Notes: generated from the letters alone by a model not told the origin. A stretch of DNA of 64,000 bases from Streptomyces sp. NBC_01304 (GCF_035975855.1 NZ_CP109055.1:10292001-10356000), one strand, 5' to 3'; numbered from the stretch's first letter, positions 54,018 through 61,917 are shown. Program-made: numbers and translations.

Positions 54018-55175
54018 ATGAAGCAAGGTGAGGACGTGCCCGGCTACCGGGCGGCGTCGGTGCGGCAGTTGGCCGAGGCCGTGCAGCGGGTCGCGCCGCG
54101 CGACCAGACCGCGTGGGAGGCGCGGGCCCCGATCGCCGGAGCGGGCGGGCTGCCGGTGAAGGTGTCGCCGGTGCGGGCCCGGCAGCTGTGGATGGTGGTC
54201 GGGATGTGGGACCGGGCGCTGCACCGGGAGGAGATGCCCGGCCGGGCGCGGCGTGCGGCGTCCGCGCTGTTCACCCGGGCGGCGCTGCAGGCGTTCTGGG
54301 AGCTCGCGCAGGCGGGGGAGTTGCGTGCGCTGACGCCGGGGCGGGGCACGGCTCCGGAGCTGCCGCCGGCCACCTTGCGGATCGTGCGGGACTGCCTGGG
54401 AATCATGGCCGGCCTGGTGGTGCCGAAGGGCCGGCCCGTCCCGCTGCCTTCCGTGCAGCAGCCGGAGCCGAAGACGACCGTGCGGCCCGAGTCGCTGGGG
54501 ACGATTTACGCGCGCCTCGCGGACATGGCCGCGACCGGCCCGCTGGAGCGCGACGGGACGGCGCTCTCGTACGAGGACCGGACGCGCCTGCTGGCCATGG
54601 TGTCCCTCGCCCTCGACGCGGCACCGCGCTCCGGCGAGCTCGCGGCGCTGCGGCTCGCCGATCTGGCGGCGGGGGAGCGGGCGGTGGGCCTGCGGCGCAG
54701 GCAGCAGAAGGCGCCGCCGAACCGTGCGGAGGAAATAGCGGCACTGGCCGAGGTGGACCCCTCCTCGGTACGCGCCGTGCTGTGGGGCCGCCGGAACCAG
54801 GTCTCCGAGGCCACCTTCCAGCGGATCGTCGCGGCCCACGACCAGTTGGAGCCCCTGCCGGAGATCGAGTGGTACGCGCTGCGGCAAGGCACCCGCGTGG
54901 CCGTACGACGCTGGCTGGAGGTCCGCCGAACCCTCGTGGAACCGCTGACCGGAGGCCGCTCCGCGCTGTGGGTGACGCTGGTGCCGACGAAGGCGGGGCC
55001 GCCCGGCATCACCCTGCGCCCACAAGGCCTGACGCAGGCCTTCGCCCGGGGGATAACGGCCCTGAACTGGCTGATGGCAGGCCAGTACGGATGGGAGCCG
55101 ATGCCGATCAGGATGGAGCAGCTGCGCCGCGCGGTAGAGGTGACACCCCTCGCCCCCAACGCGCCCGGTAAATAA
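54018..55175 (+). CDS. Degenerate tyrosine-recombinase-like protein
   Basis: A 385-residue helical protein of no named family. The segment RLLAMVSLALDAAPRSGELA-ALRLADLAAGERAV (189-222) closely resembles box I of tyrosine recombinases, including the catalytic Arg at 204 and E207. Later, RRWLEVRRTLVEPLTGGRSA-LWVTLVPTK and LRPQGLTQAFARGIT sit where the lysine hairpin and box II (HxLRH) should be, but the His-x-x-Arg and the C-terminal Tyr are replaced. So it looks like a recombinase fold without chemistry, perhaps a DNA-binding or accessory protein. ATG 54018 has GGGGAAGG 8 bases upstream. It neighbours ParA/ParB, with the hairpin array between. Confidence 0.6.
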   Translation: MKQGEDVPGYRAASVRQLAEAVQRVAPRDQTAWEARAPIAGAGGLPVKVSPVRARQLWMVVGMWDRALHREEMPGRARRAASALFTRAALQAFWELAQAGELRALTPGRGTAPELPPATLRIVRDCLGIMAGLVVPKGRPVPLPSVQQPEPKTTVRPESLGTIYARLADMAATGPLERDGTALSYEDRTRLLAMVSLALDAAPRSGELAALRLADLAAGERAVGLRRRQQKAPPNRAEEIAALAEVDPSSVRAVLWGRRNQVSEATFQRIVAAHDQLEPLPEIEWYALRQGTRVAVRRWLEVRRTLVEPLTGGRSALWVTLVPTKAGPPGITLRPQGLTQAFARGITALNWLMAGQYGWEPMPIRMEQLRRAVEVTPLAPNAPGK

Positions 55176-55183
55176 CGTGACCC
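55170..55183. repeat. 14-bp direct repeat (right copy)
   Basis: Second copy of AAATAACGTGACCC, covering the terminal Lys and TAA stop of the recombinase-like gene and the first 8 bases after it. See the left copy at 53959-53972. Confidence 0.7.
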
Positions 55184-55192
55184 TTGCGCGCG

Positions 55193-55333
55193 GTCTGCTC
55201 CGCAGACTCACCGCGCCGTCGCTACGCGACGGAAGCAGCAGGTATCGCCGCTTCGCGGCGCACAGCCCTGGAGCGCTCCGCACTCCCGGCGTTGGAACGC
55301 TCCGCGTTCCCGAACCGAAGCGCTCCGCGCTTC
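55193..55333. repeat. Array of six mini-hairpins with GC-GNA-GC loops
   Basis: Six inverted repeats in 141 bp, all with 3-base loops: 55193-55207 (stem GTCTGC, loop TCC), 55216-55232 (CCGTCGC, TAC), 55246-55260 (CGCCGC, TTC), 55270-55286 (GGAGCGC, TCC, one mismatch), 55294-55310 (GGAACGC, TCC), 55317-55333 (GAAGCGC, TCC). On the minus strand each loop reads GC-GNA-GC, the unusually stable DNA mini-hairpin motif. They are separated by 8-13 bp. Two CCCATGGG palindromes (55337, 55369) and GGTTCGAACC (55375-55384) continue the series. The rest of the 433-bp gap to ParB (55609) holds only GGCGAGG/CCTCGCC arms near 55490 and no ORF I would accept. Confidence 0.88.
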
Positions 55334-55608
55334 GACCCCATGGGCTCGTCCCCATCCCCTGGGCATTCCCCATGGGTTCGAACCGATACGGCTGAGCCCC
55401 CTCCACGCACGGCTGATCCCACCCCCTCTCGGCCCACTCCTGGTATTTGGGATCGGGAAGACGGGCGTACCGGCACCCCCGCACGAGGCGAGGGCGCGCA
55501 CACCTCGCCCCTGCGGGATGCGCGGAGCGAGGACGCCGGAGCCGGGCACGCGGAAGCGGCCACCTCCGACACCTCGGGCGATGACCGCTCGCTGCGACCG
55601 AAGGCCGA

Positions 55609-56574
55609 TCAATCCTCGTCAGAGGCCTGCAGCAAATAGATGAGCTTCTCGCGGTTCTCGGCGGACATGTACCTGCGCAGCTGCTGATCGAACCAGAGGG
55701 GGTCGCTCCAGAACGCCGCGGGAATGACCTCGCCCGGGGGAGTGGTCGAGGCGTCGGCGGGCTTTACCGCGGTAAAGCTCTGCGAGGGGCGGGGGGCCGG
55801 ATCGGACCGCTTCGGCCTCGGCCTGGACCTGGGTTCGGCCTTGTCCTCGGCACGCCGGACGACCTTGGCACGCCACGCCTCGACCTGCTGCTCCTGCGGG
55901 ACCTTCACCAGCGAACGGGTCTCCCGTACCGGGAGTTCGCCGGCGGCGACCAGGGCCTGCAGCTCGGGCGCCAGGTCGAGGAGGTACATCTGCTGGGTGA
56001 CCCAGCCGGCGGACTTCTCGTAGTGCTCGGCGACCTTGGCCTTGCCGCCGAGCTGTTCCACCATCGTCCTGATGCCGAAGGCCCGCTCGACCGGATTGAG
56101 GTCCTCGCGGTCGTTGTTCTCCGAGAGCACCGCGTCCAGGAAATCGGCCCTGGAGCGGGCCACCTCGTCGTCGACGACCACTTCGAGCGTGGACAGTTCG
56201 GCAGCCAGCGAACCTCGGTAGCGGCGCTCGCCGTTGGCGATGACGTACTGGGCGCTGCCGAGGTGCTCCCGCTCGTCCGGCCACAGTGCGAGGTACGCCT
56301 CGCGGGTGACGGCGACCGCGGGCTGCAGTTGCTTCTTCTTCAGCTTGAGGCCGAACTCGCGCAGGTCGTCCTCGGTGCCGAAGGCGCGGCGCGGGTTGAA
56401 GCGGGTCGGCACCAGGTGCGTCAGCGGCAGCGTACGCAGCCGGCTGTCCGGGGCCGCGGCCGTGGGCGCGCCGGTGGTGGCCGCCATCGCCTGGCGGCGC
56501 GCGCTGACCCCGCCGCGGGTCGCGCCGAAGGAGGCACCGGTGCCCAGCTGGTCGGCAACGCGCTTGCCGCTCAT
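55609..56574 (-). CDS. parB: ParB-family partition protein
   Basis: A 321-residue ParB/RepB/Spo0J-type protein. After a ~50-residue basic start, LPLTHLVPTRFNPRRAFGTED is box I; QYVIANGERRYRGSLAAEL is the ENGERR-type CTP/arginine motif (here ANGERRYR); LSENNDREDLNPVERAFGIR and the HTH KAKVAEHYEKSAGWVTQQMY-LLDLAPELQ follow at ~165-205. A linker rich in Arg/Pro precedes a C-terminal 60-residue dimer-like end. It differs from chromosomal Streptomyces ParB and is coupled to ParA by ATGA. The likely centromere is in adjacent DNA, and the hairpin array or the GATCGATG repeats are candidates. Confidence 0.9.
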   Translation of the reverse strand: MSGKRVADQLGTGASFGATRGGVSARRQAMAATTGAPTAAAPDSRLRTLPLTHLVPTRFNPRRAFGTEDDLREFGLKLKKKQLQPAVAVTREAYLALWPDEREHLGSAQYVIANGERRYRGSLAAELSTLEVVVDDEVARSRADFLDAVLSENNDREDLNPVERAFGIRTMVEQLGGKAKVAEHYEKSAGWVTQQMYLLDLAPELQALVAAGELPVRETRSLVKVPQEQQVEAWRAKVVRRAEDKAEPRSRPRPKRSDPAPRPSQSFTAVKPADASTTPPGEVIPAAFWSDPLWFDQQLRRYMSAENREKLIYLLQASDED

Positions 56575-57830
56575 GCCAGTTCCCTTGCCAGCGCGCGCAT
56601 GGTGACGGCCTGTTCGCCGCGCGGGGCGAACGAAAGCAGTGGCTGCTTGAGGCGGACGGCCTTGCGCTGGTCCGTGAGATCGCCGATGACGGCGACGACC
56701 CGTGGGTCCTTGATGCCGATCCACGCGTCGAGCGAGGAGGTGGCGATGAAGCCGCGCCGCGGGTCGTAGAGGTTGACGACGATGCCGAGATAGTCGATCT
56801 CCACGCCCATGTCGTCGCGGAGGTCCTCGATCTGGGAGACGAGGAGGTCGTACGCGTCGGCGCTGCTGTCCTCGGCCTGCACCACGATGAGGGGGCCCGA
56901 GCTGCCGGGATCCTCGTCCTCGCGCCGCCGGCCGTAGTAGAGGGCGGTGTCCATGCTGAGGCCGAGGCTGGGCGGGCAGTCCACGATGATCTCGTCGTAG
57001 CGGTGCTCGAGCGGCGTCAGCGCGCGTTCGAGTGCGGCCTCCCTGAAGCGGACCTTGGACAGGGCCACGTCGAGGAGGAAGCCGTCCTGGCAGCCGGGCA
57101 GCAGGTCGAGGCGGCCGCCGAACCGGTCGTCGTCGATGGGTACGACGAGGCCGGCTATGTCGCCCCTGGCCTCGCCCGTCATGAACTTGCTGAGGCTCTC
57201 GGTCGCCGGATCCATGGGGATCTCCTGGCGGCCGAGCTGCTTGGTGAGGTGGCGCTGCGGGTCGAAGTCGACGAGGAGGGTGCGGCGGCCCGGGCCCGGC
57301 AGGTCCTCCACGTCGAGCGGCGCGTCGGCCTGATCGGCGGTCGCGTCGTCCGCGATCCGGTCGGCGAAGTGCCGGGACATGCGGACGGGATGCAGGGTGC
57401 CGGGGTCCTCGGAGAAGGCCTCGCCGAGCCCGGCGGTCACCGCGGTCTTGCCGACGCCGCCCTTCTGGTTGCACACGATGCGCCGGCGCGGGTGCGTGGG
57501 GCGTACCCGGGTGGGCGGCGGGTTCTTCTCCAGCCATAACTGGACCGCCTGGGCGAGGCCTTGGGTGAGGGAGAGGCGTCGGTCGCCGGAGACCTGCCGG
57601 AAGGTGTCCCACTGCCCGCGGGGGAGGAACGTGGCGAAGGTGTCGGCACCGGAGGTGTCGACGGCGGTGCGGGCGGAAGCGAGCGCCAGCCACGCGGCAA
57701 CGCCCTGTTCGACGGCCGCCTGGATCTCGATGCCGTGCTGTGCCGCCCGGACCTTGAGGTCCTGCCTGAGCCATCCGGGGAGTTTGGATACGACTTTTTC
57801 TCGATCGCCAGAAGTGGCTGATGAACTCAT
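56571..57830 (-). CDS. parA: ParA-family partition ATPase with N-terminal RHH-like domain
   Basis: A 419-residue ParA/MinD-type ATPase. The deviant Walker A is NQKGGVGKT (121-129, with both signature lysines K123 and K128), Walker A' is LLVDFDPQRHLTKQLG, and Walker B EIIVDCPPSLGLSM. It has an extra ~115 residues at the N-terminus containing KLPGWLRQDLKVRAAQHGIEIQAAVEQGVAAWLAL, which looks like a ribbon-helix-helix; plasmid type Ia ParAs use such a domain to bind their own operator. There is an insertion of ~30 residues after Walker A (PVRMSRHFADRIADDATADQ). ATG 57830 has a poor ribosome-binding site. Confidence 0.9.
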   Translation of the reverse strand: MSSSATSGDREKVVSKLPGWLRQDLKVRAAQHGIEIQAAVEQGVAAWLALASARTAVDTSGADTFATFLPRGQWDTFRQVSGDRRLSLTQGLAQAVQLWLEKNPPPTRVRPTHPRRRIVCNQKGGVGKTAVTAGLGEAFSEDPGTLHPVRMSRHFADRIADDATADQADAPLDVEDLPGPGRRTLLVDFDPQRHLTKQLGRQEIPMDPATESLSKFMTGEARGDIAGLVVPIDDDRFGGRLDLLPGCQDGFLLDVALSKVRFREAALERALTPLEHRYDEIIVDCPPSLGLSMDTALYYGRRREDEDPGSSGPLIVVQAEDSSADAYDLLVSQIEDLRDDMGVEIDYLGIVVNLYDPRRGFIATSSLDAWIGIKDPRVVAVIGDLTDQRKAVRLKQPLLSFAPRGEQAVTMRALARELA

Positions 57831-57895
57831 GTGGGCACTTTACTAACGCAGTTGACCCATGAGTTGGCGCAATGTGTTGGATATCTGTCGAGCTT

Positions 57896-57924
57896 GGATC
57901 GATGGCTGGATCGATGAATCGATG
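57896..57924. repeat. Three GATCGATG direct repeats upstream of parA
   Basis: GGATCGATG at 57896-57904 and 57908-57916, and AATCGATG at 57917-57924, lie 66 bp upstream of the parA start. They are preceded on the parA side by GTTG-type repeats (57851-57880). They look like iterons or a ParA/RHH operator. Confidence 0.55.
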
Positions 57925-57932
57925 ACTGGCCG

Positions 57933-58529
57933 TCAGGCGGCGAAGCCCACATTGGTGACGTACTCGTACTGCCCCCACTGCGATCCCAGGTCGACGATCT
58001 GGTCGATCCAGGCGGTGTCCAGGGCCTGCGGGTCGTCGGCGGACCAGGCCGTGACGATGCGGTCCCACTGACGGATGTTGAGGCTGCGGTACTCCAGGAC
58101 GCGCTGGAAGCGGCGGTCGACCTGGGACTGGTTGAGCGGGTGGATCTCGACCCGGGTGCCGCCCCGGGCGTTGAGGCGGCCCAGGAGGTAGCGGGCCACG
58201 TTCTTGCGGCGGACCGCGGTGTAGGCCTGCGCGATGCGCTCGAGGTTGGCCCTGGACGGGCTGCGGGTGCCGGCGAGCCACGCCTTCACGGTGCGGTCGG
58301 TGGCGGTCAGGCCCGCCGTGCGGGCCTCGCCGCGGGCGTGGGCGGACTTGGTCAGGTAGTGCAGCCGCGCCATCAGGCCCCGGTGGGAGGTCACGGGGGA
58401 GGCGACGCCGCCGGCCAGGGAATCGAGGCGACGGGCGACGGCCTCGCTGCCCTTGATGCCCCGTGCGCCGTACTGGCCGAACTCATGGGTTCTTTCCGGC
58501 ACTTGCGCAATCACCCGATTCTGTACCAC
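57933..58529 (-). CDS. Plasmid-type HTH protein, unrecognised
   Basis: A 198-residue protein. The middle third, AHARGEARTAGLTATDRTVK-AWLAGTRSPSRANLERIAQAY (about 69-110), is a classical HTH of Cro/XRE shape; then ARYLLGRLNARGGTRVEIHPLNQSQVDRRF and a C-terminal domain ending DLGSQWGQYEYVTNVGF. I recall similar proteins on Streptomyces linear plasmids and chromosome arms, with no assigned role; a replication or copy-control regulator fits the par genes beside it. The start is GTG 58529 without a clear ribosome-binding site; MARLHYLTK (ATG 58374) is an alternative. Confidence 0.75.
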   Translation of the reverse strand: MVQNRVIAQVPERTHEFGQYGARGIKGSEAVARRLDSLAGGVASPVTSHRGLMARLHYLTKSAHARGEARTAGLTATDRTVKAWLAGTRSPSRANLERIAQAYTAVRRKNVARYLLGRLNARGGTRVEIHPLNQSQVDRRFQRVLEYRSLNIRQWDRIVTAWSADDPQALDTAWIDQIVDLGSQWGQYEYVTNVGFAA

Positions 58530-58710
58530 AACGGCCCGTCAGTGATCGCAAGATTACCGCAGGCCCCCGCCTGGGGACGGCTGCAGTCCCGAGGGAGGGT
58601 GTGCCGCTTTCCTAGTGATCCTTGAGCGCGGCCGACCACGCTGAAGCGGCAGCACCGCACCCATGCCCGGCCGGCCCGCCGGGCCCGTACCCCAGCGAGG
58701 ACGTGATCCG

Positions 58711-59682
58711 GTGGACCGTACCCCGACCGCCCGTGAGCTCGTGGTCAGCGAGACGATCCAGGAGGCCGACGGCATCCTCGGCCTGGTCCTCACCGACCCG
58801 ACCGGCGCGGATCTCGCACCGTGGGCGCCCGGCGCGCATGTGGAACTGACGCTGCCCTCGGGGCTGGTACGGCACTACTCGCTCTGCGGCGATCCGGCCG
58901 ACCGCTCCCGCTACCGCCTCGGCATCCTGCGCGAGCGCGACGGCCGCGGCGGCTCGGAGGAGATCCACACGAGTGACCTCACCGGCCGCCGCCTGTTGGT
59001 GGGCGCACCGGTCAATCGCTTCCCGCTGGTCGAGGCGGAGCGGTACGTCTTCGTCGCGGGCGGCATCGGCATCACTCCGCTGCTGCCGATGGTGCGCCAT
59101 CTGGCCGGTGCGGGTGCGCCCTGGTCGCTGGTGTACGGGGCGAGGACCCGGGAGGCGATGGCGTACGTCGACGAACTGTCCGGCCTCACCGGCGGGGACG
59201 TGACGCTGGTGGCGCAGGACACCGAGGGTCACCCCGATCTCGACCAGGCGCTCAAGGGCCTGCAGGCCGGGACCGTCGTGTACGCCTGCGGTCCGGAGGC
59301 GCTGCTGCGGGCGGTGGAGGACCGCTGCGAGCAGTGGCCGGCGCGCGGCGCCTTGCACGTGGAGCGCTTCGGCTCGGCCCCGGAGCAGGACGGGACGCGG
59401 GAGCAGGGGGACGAGGAGGCCTTCGAGGTCGTGCTGGGCCGCACCGGCAGCACCCTCGAAGTCCCCGCGGACCGCACCCTGTTGGAGGTGGTGCGCGAGG
59501 CGGTGCCGCTGGTTCCCTACTCCTGCGAGGAAGGCTGGTGCGGCACCTGCGTCACCGGGGTCCTGGACGGCGAACCCGACCACCGCGACGACGTCCTCAC
59601 CGACGAGGAGCGCGATTCCAACGCCATGGTGATGCTGTGCGTCAGCCGGTGCAGGACCGGCAGGCTCACGCTTGATCTGTAG
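58711..59682 (+). CDS. Phthalate-dioxygenase-reductase-like oxidoreductase
   Basis: A 323-residue single-chain reductase: FMN/FAD domain (VELTLPSGLVRHYSLCGDPADRSRYRLG), NAD domain (YVFVAGGIGITPLLPMVRHL) and C-terminal plant-type [2Fe-2S] ferredoxin (VPYSCEEGWCGTCVTGVLDG with C-x4-C-x2-C, then a fourth Cys in VMLCVSRC). This is the phthalate dioxygenase reductase/VanB layout, electron donor to Rieske oxygenases or P450s. It is an orphan here, with no partner Rieske gene in the window, but the P450 at 62890 is near. GTG 58711 is chosen (GAGG 11 bases upstream); ATG 58663 would give a Pro/Arg-rich extension. Confidence 0.9.
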   Translation: MDRTPTARELVVSETIQEADGILGLVLTDPTGADLAPWAPGAHVELTLPSGLVRHYSLCGDPADRSRYRLGILRERDGRGGSEEIHTSDLTGRRLLVGAPVNRFPLVEAERYVFVAGGIGITPLLPMVRHLAGAGAPWSLVYGARTREAMAYVDELSGLTGGDVTLVAQDTEGHPDLDQALKGLQAGTVVYACGPEALLRAVEDRCEQWPARGALHVERFGSAPEQDGTREQGDEEAFEVVLGRTGSTLEVPADRTLLEVVREAVPLVPYSCEEGWCGTCVTGVLDGEPDHRDDVLTDEERDSNAMVMLCVSRCRTGRLTLDL

Positions 59683-59686
59683 CAGT

Positions 59687-59726
59687 CACGGCCGCCGTCA
59701 CCGGAGGATCGGTGACGGCGGCCGTG
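59687..59726. terminator. Bidirectional terminator between reductase and aco
   Basis: A 17-bp perfect stem (59687-59703 with 59710-59726) closes a GAGGAT loop, 4 bp after the reductase stop and 25 bp from the convergent acyl-CoA oxidase stop, so it serves both. Confidence 0.88.
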
Positions 59727-59751
59727 TGTCGTGTCCTGCTGCGCGGCCCCG

Positions 59752-61689
59752 TCAGGCCGGCGTGAGGGAGCTCAGACCGGTCAACTCGTCCACGTGCTGC
59801 CCGATGTGGCTGCCGCTGGCGATCGGGATGCCGGCCAGGTATCCGGCCGGCAGGTCGAAGGCGTCGACGAGCGTCATCAGGTGCGGGGCGAGAAAACTGA
59901 TCGTCGCGTCGACGGCGCCCGGCAGTTCACGCACGTGGGACACACAGAGGTGACCCTCGGCGAGGAGGTCGCCGGTGTACTCGCTGACCTGCTGCAGCAG
60001 GAACAGGCGGCAGAGGTCCTCGATGAGCAGACGGGTGGCAGGGTCCACGGCCTGGGCGGCCGCCTCGATGAAGGCGTCGGCGGCCTGCAGCTGGGCGTGG
60101 GCGGAGACCATCTGCAGTGCGGGCGCCGACGCGTCGTTCCAGCGGGCCAGAGGGTCGCGCGCGGGCCCGCTCCGCAGGGCGGTTCTCGCCCTTGCCTGCC
60201 ACAGGGCCTCGACCTCGGCGAGGAGGCCGCGCAGGAAGTGAAGGTCCGTCAATGAGCGGTTCTCGACGGGAAGCTCGGGGCGGTCGCGGCGTTCCGTCTG
60301 GTGGCCGAAGATCATCTCAGCCGCGGCCTTGACCCAGATCACGAGGTTGTCGCCCTCGGCGGTGATCGCACCCTCGAGATTCAACGGGAAGTCGGCGAGC
60401 CCGTTGGCGGAGAAGAGCCCCTGGGCGCCGCAGCGTTCGCGGCACTCCGTGGTGATCGTGCGGGCCTGCCAGGTGATCCAGCCTTTGGCTATCGCCACCA
60501 GGCGCTCGGCCTGTGCGCGGTCCGCGGCGGTGTGCCGGACGTAGCGGGAGACGACCGAGCGGTGCAGGAAGGTCATGGCGTACGCGGTCGTCACGGAGCG
60601 GAGCAGCCGGCTGTGATGACTGCGGTGTGCCGTGAGCGGGACGCGCTCACCGGCGCGGGGGCCGCTGATGTGGCGGTCGTGGGCATAACGCACCGCGATG
60701 GCCAGGGCCGCCCGGGTCACTCCGATGCCGGCGGCGCTCATGCACAGCTTGCCCGTGGTGATGCGGTCGATCGAGCGCAGGAATCGTTTGCGACGGTTGC
60801 CCAGGTTGCTGGTCAGCGTGCCGTCGTCGTTCAGCCGGCCGTGCTCGGCCTCCAGGAGCGCTTCGCGGGGCAGCCGCACCTGGTCGAAGGTGGTGAGGCA
60901 GTGGTCGACGGGGGAGGCGGAGCGGGAGGGAAGTGCCTGGACGCGCACGCCGGGCAGATGGCCCGAGGCGTCACTGAGTGGCGTCAGGAACAGGAAGACC
61001 CCGTGGTCCTCACCGTCGATCACGAGCCGTGCCGCCACCAGAGCGCTCTTCGGGCCGCCGATGAGGCTCGTGTTGGGCATGAACTTGCGTGCGCCCGGGT
61101 GGGGCGTGTGCAGGATGAACTCGCCCGTCTCGCGGTTGAGTTCGGCTGTCGTCTGCAGGGCCGCCGCGTCGTTCCCGTGGTCCAGCTCGGTGCAGAGGAA
61201 CGTTCCTGTGCGGCGCAGTGAGGTGAAGTCGGACAGATCGCGGCGGTCTCCCGTGCCGTCGCGGTCGCCCTGGTCGAGCAGGCTGCCCAGGAACAGGTTG
61301 TAGTGGATGCCGGCCAGGGTGCCGAGTGATCCGTCCACCACCCCGGTCCACTCGTGCAGGCTGGCCAGTGTGCTGGGATCGTTCGCCAGCGCCTCGGGAG
61401 AACCGACCGTCTCGTTGAGGATGCGCAGGCGGTCGTAGGACAGGGCGATACGCTCGGCCGGTGACAGACCGGAGCGATGACGGAACTCCTCGGTCGAGAT
61501 GAGGCGGCGCCACATGCCGTGCAGGCGGCGCCGGTTCTCCCGGTCGAAGAGCAGATGTGCCAGCTCACGGCTGGGGTCGGTCGGTGGTATGGGCAAAAAC
61601 GACAGGTCGCTCGGGCTTACTGCTTCGTTCGGCTCCGTCGGAGCGGAGGCCTCGAGGCGAGGGGGCTCCTGGAACGTCTGCAGGGTCAT
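59752..61689 (-). CDS. aco: Acyl-CoA oxidase for butenolide/avenolide-type signal
   Basis: A 645-residue flavoprotein of the acyl-CoA oxidase family: helical N-terminal part (RRRLHGMWRRLISTEEFRHR), the FAD/acyl-CoA barrel (TGTFLCTELDHGNDAAALQT, GEFILHTPHPGARKFM), and the long C-terminal helical region (HRSVVSRYVRHTAADRAQAE, GLADFPLNLEGAITAEGDNL). In S. avermitilis, aco and cyp17 beside the receptor gene avaR1 make the butenolide hormone avenolide; the same three types of gene are adjacent here, so I assign it by synteny. Start ATG 61689 has GGAG 6 bases upstream; earlier ATGs (61740, 61695) lack this. It is divergent from the receptor, with a receptor box in its promoter. Confidence 0.82.
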   Translation of the reverse strand: MTLQTFQEPPRLEASAPTEPNEAVSPSDLSFLPIPPTDPSRELAHLLFDRENRRRLHGMWRRLISTEEFRHRSGLSPAERIALSYDRLRILNETVGSPEALANDPSTLASLHEWTGVVDGSLGTLAGIHYNLFLGSLLDQGDRDGTGDRRDLSDFTSLRRTGTFLCTELDHGNDAAALQTTAELNRETGEFILHTPHPGARKFMPNTSLIGGPKSALVAARLVIDGEDHGVFLFLTPLSDASGHLPGVRVQALPSRSASPVDHCLTTFDQVRLPREALLEAEHGRLNDDGTLTSNLGNRRKRFLRSIDRITTGKLCMSAAGIGVTRAALAIAVRYAHDRHISGPRAGERVPLTAHRSHHSRLLRSVTTAYAMTFLHRSVVSRYVRHTAADRAQAERLVAIAKGWITWQARTITTECRERCGAQGLFSANGLADFPLNLEGAITAEGDNLVIWVKAAAEMIFGHQTERRDRPELPVENRSLTDLHFLRGLLAEVEALWQARARTALRSGPARDPLARWNDASAPALQMVSAHAQLQAADAFIEAAAQAVDPATRLLIEDLCRLFLLQQVSEYTGDLLAEGHLCVSHVRELPGAVDATISFLAPHLMTLVDAFDLPAGYLAGIPIASGSHIGQHVDELTGLSSLTPA

Positions 61690-61741
61690 TGACATCTCCG
61701 CAGTGGACGCTTGACCGGATGGGCGAGAGCTCGGATTCATG

Positions 61742-61770
61742 AAGATACGTACCAACCGGTTTCTTTTCAA
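61742..61770 (-). promoter_or_regulatory. Promoter of aco with ARE-like receptor box
   Basis: On the minus strand: -35 TTGAAA (61770-61765), a 17-bp spacer, -10 TATCTT (61747-61742). The spacer is filled by AGAAACCGGTTGGTACG; on the + strand this reads GATACGTACCAACCGGTTTC, an autoregulatory-element-like box of the gamma-butyrolactone receptor type. Bound receptor would block RNA polymerase. Confidence 0.75.
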
Positions 61771-61888
61771 GCCTCCTTTGCGGTGCACCACACCGATTCC
61801 TCAACTAGTCGGCGACTAGGGGTACTTGATCCTCTGAGGGCTCAGTTCGACCAGGGATTCTTCAGGTGGAGATTGACTCGAGGAACAC

Positions 61889-61917
61889 TTGAAAAACCGG
61901 TCACCTGGTTTTATTCT
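61889..61917 (+). promoter_or_regulatory. Rightward promoter with ARE-like box
   Basis: TTGAAA (61889-61894), 17 bp, TATTCT (61912-61917). The spacer region AAAACCGGTCACCTGGTTTT (61893-61912) is a quasi-palindrome of ARE type. Transcription from ~61924 would give a ~190-nt leader for the receptor gene. Confidence 0.65.

Noticed and set aside
53959..55183. The 14-bp repeats as att sites of an integrated element
   Set aside because: They enclose only one gene, exclude the par genes, and the putative recombinase lacks its catalytic Tyr, so an active integration event between them is unlikely. I keep them only as a repeat.
55368..55388. GGGTTCGAACC resembling a tRNA T-arm or an attachment site
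   Set aside because: The bases on each side cannot form the T stem, no acceptor or anticodon arms are present, and GGTTCGAACC is simply one more palindrome of the array.
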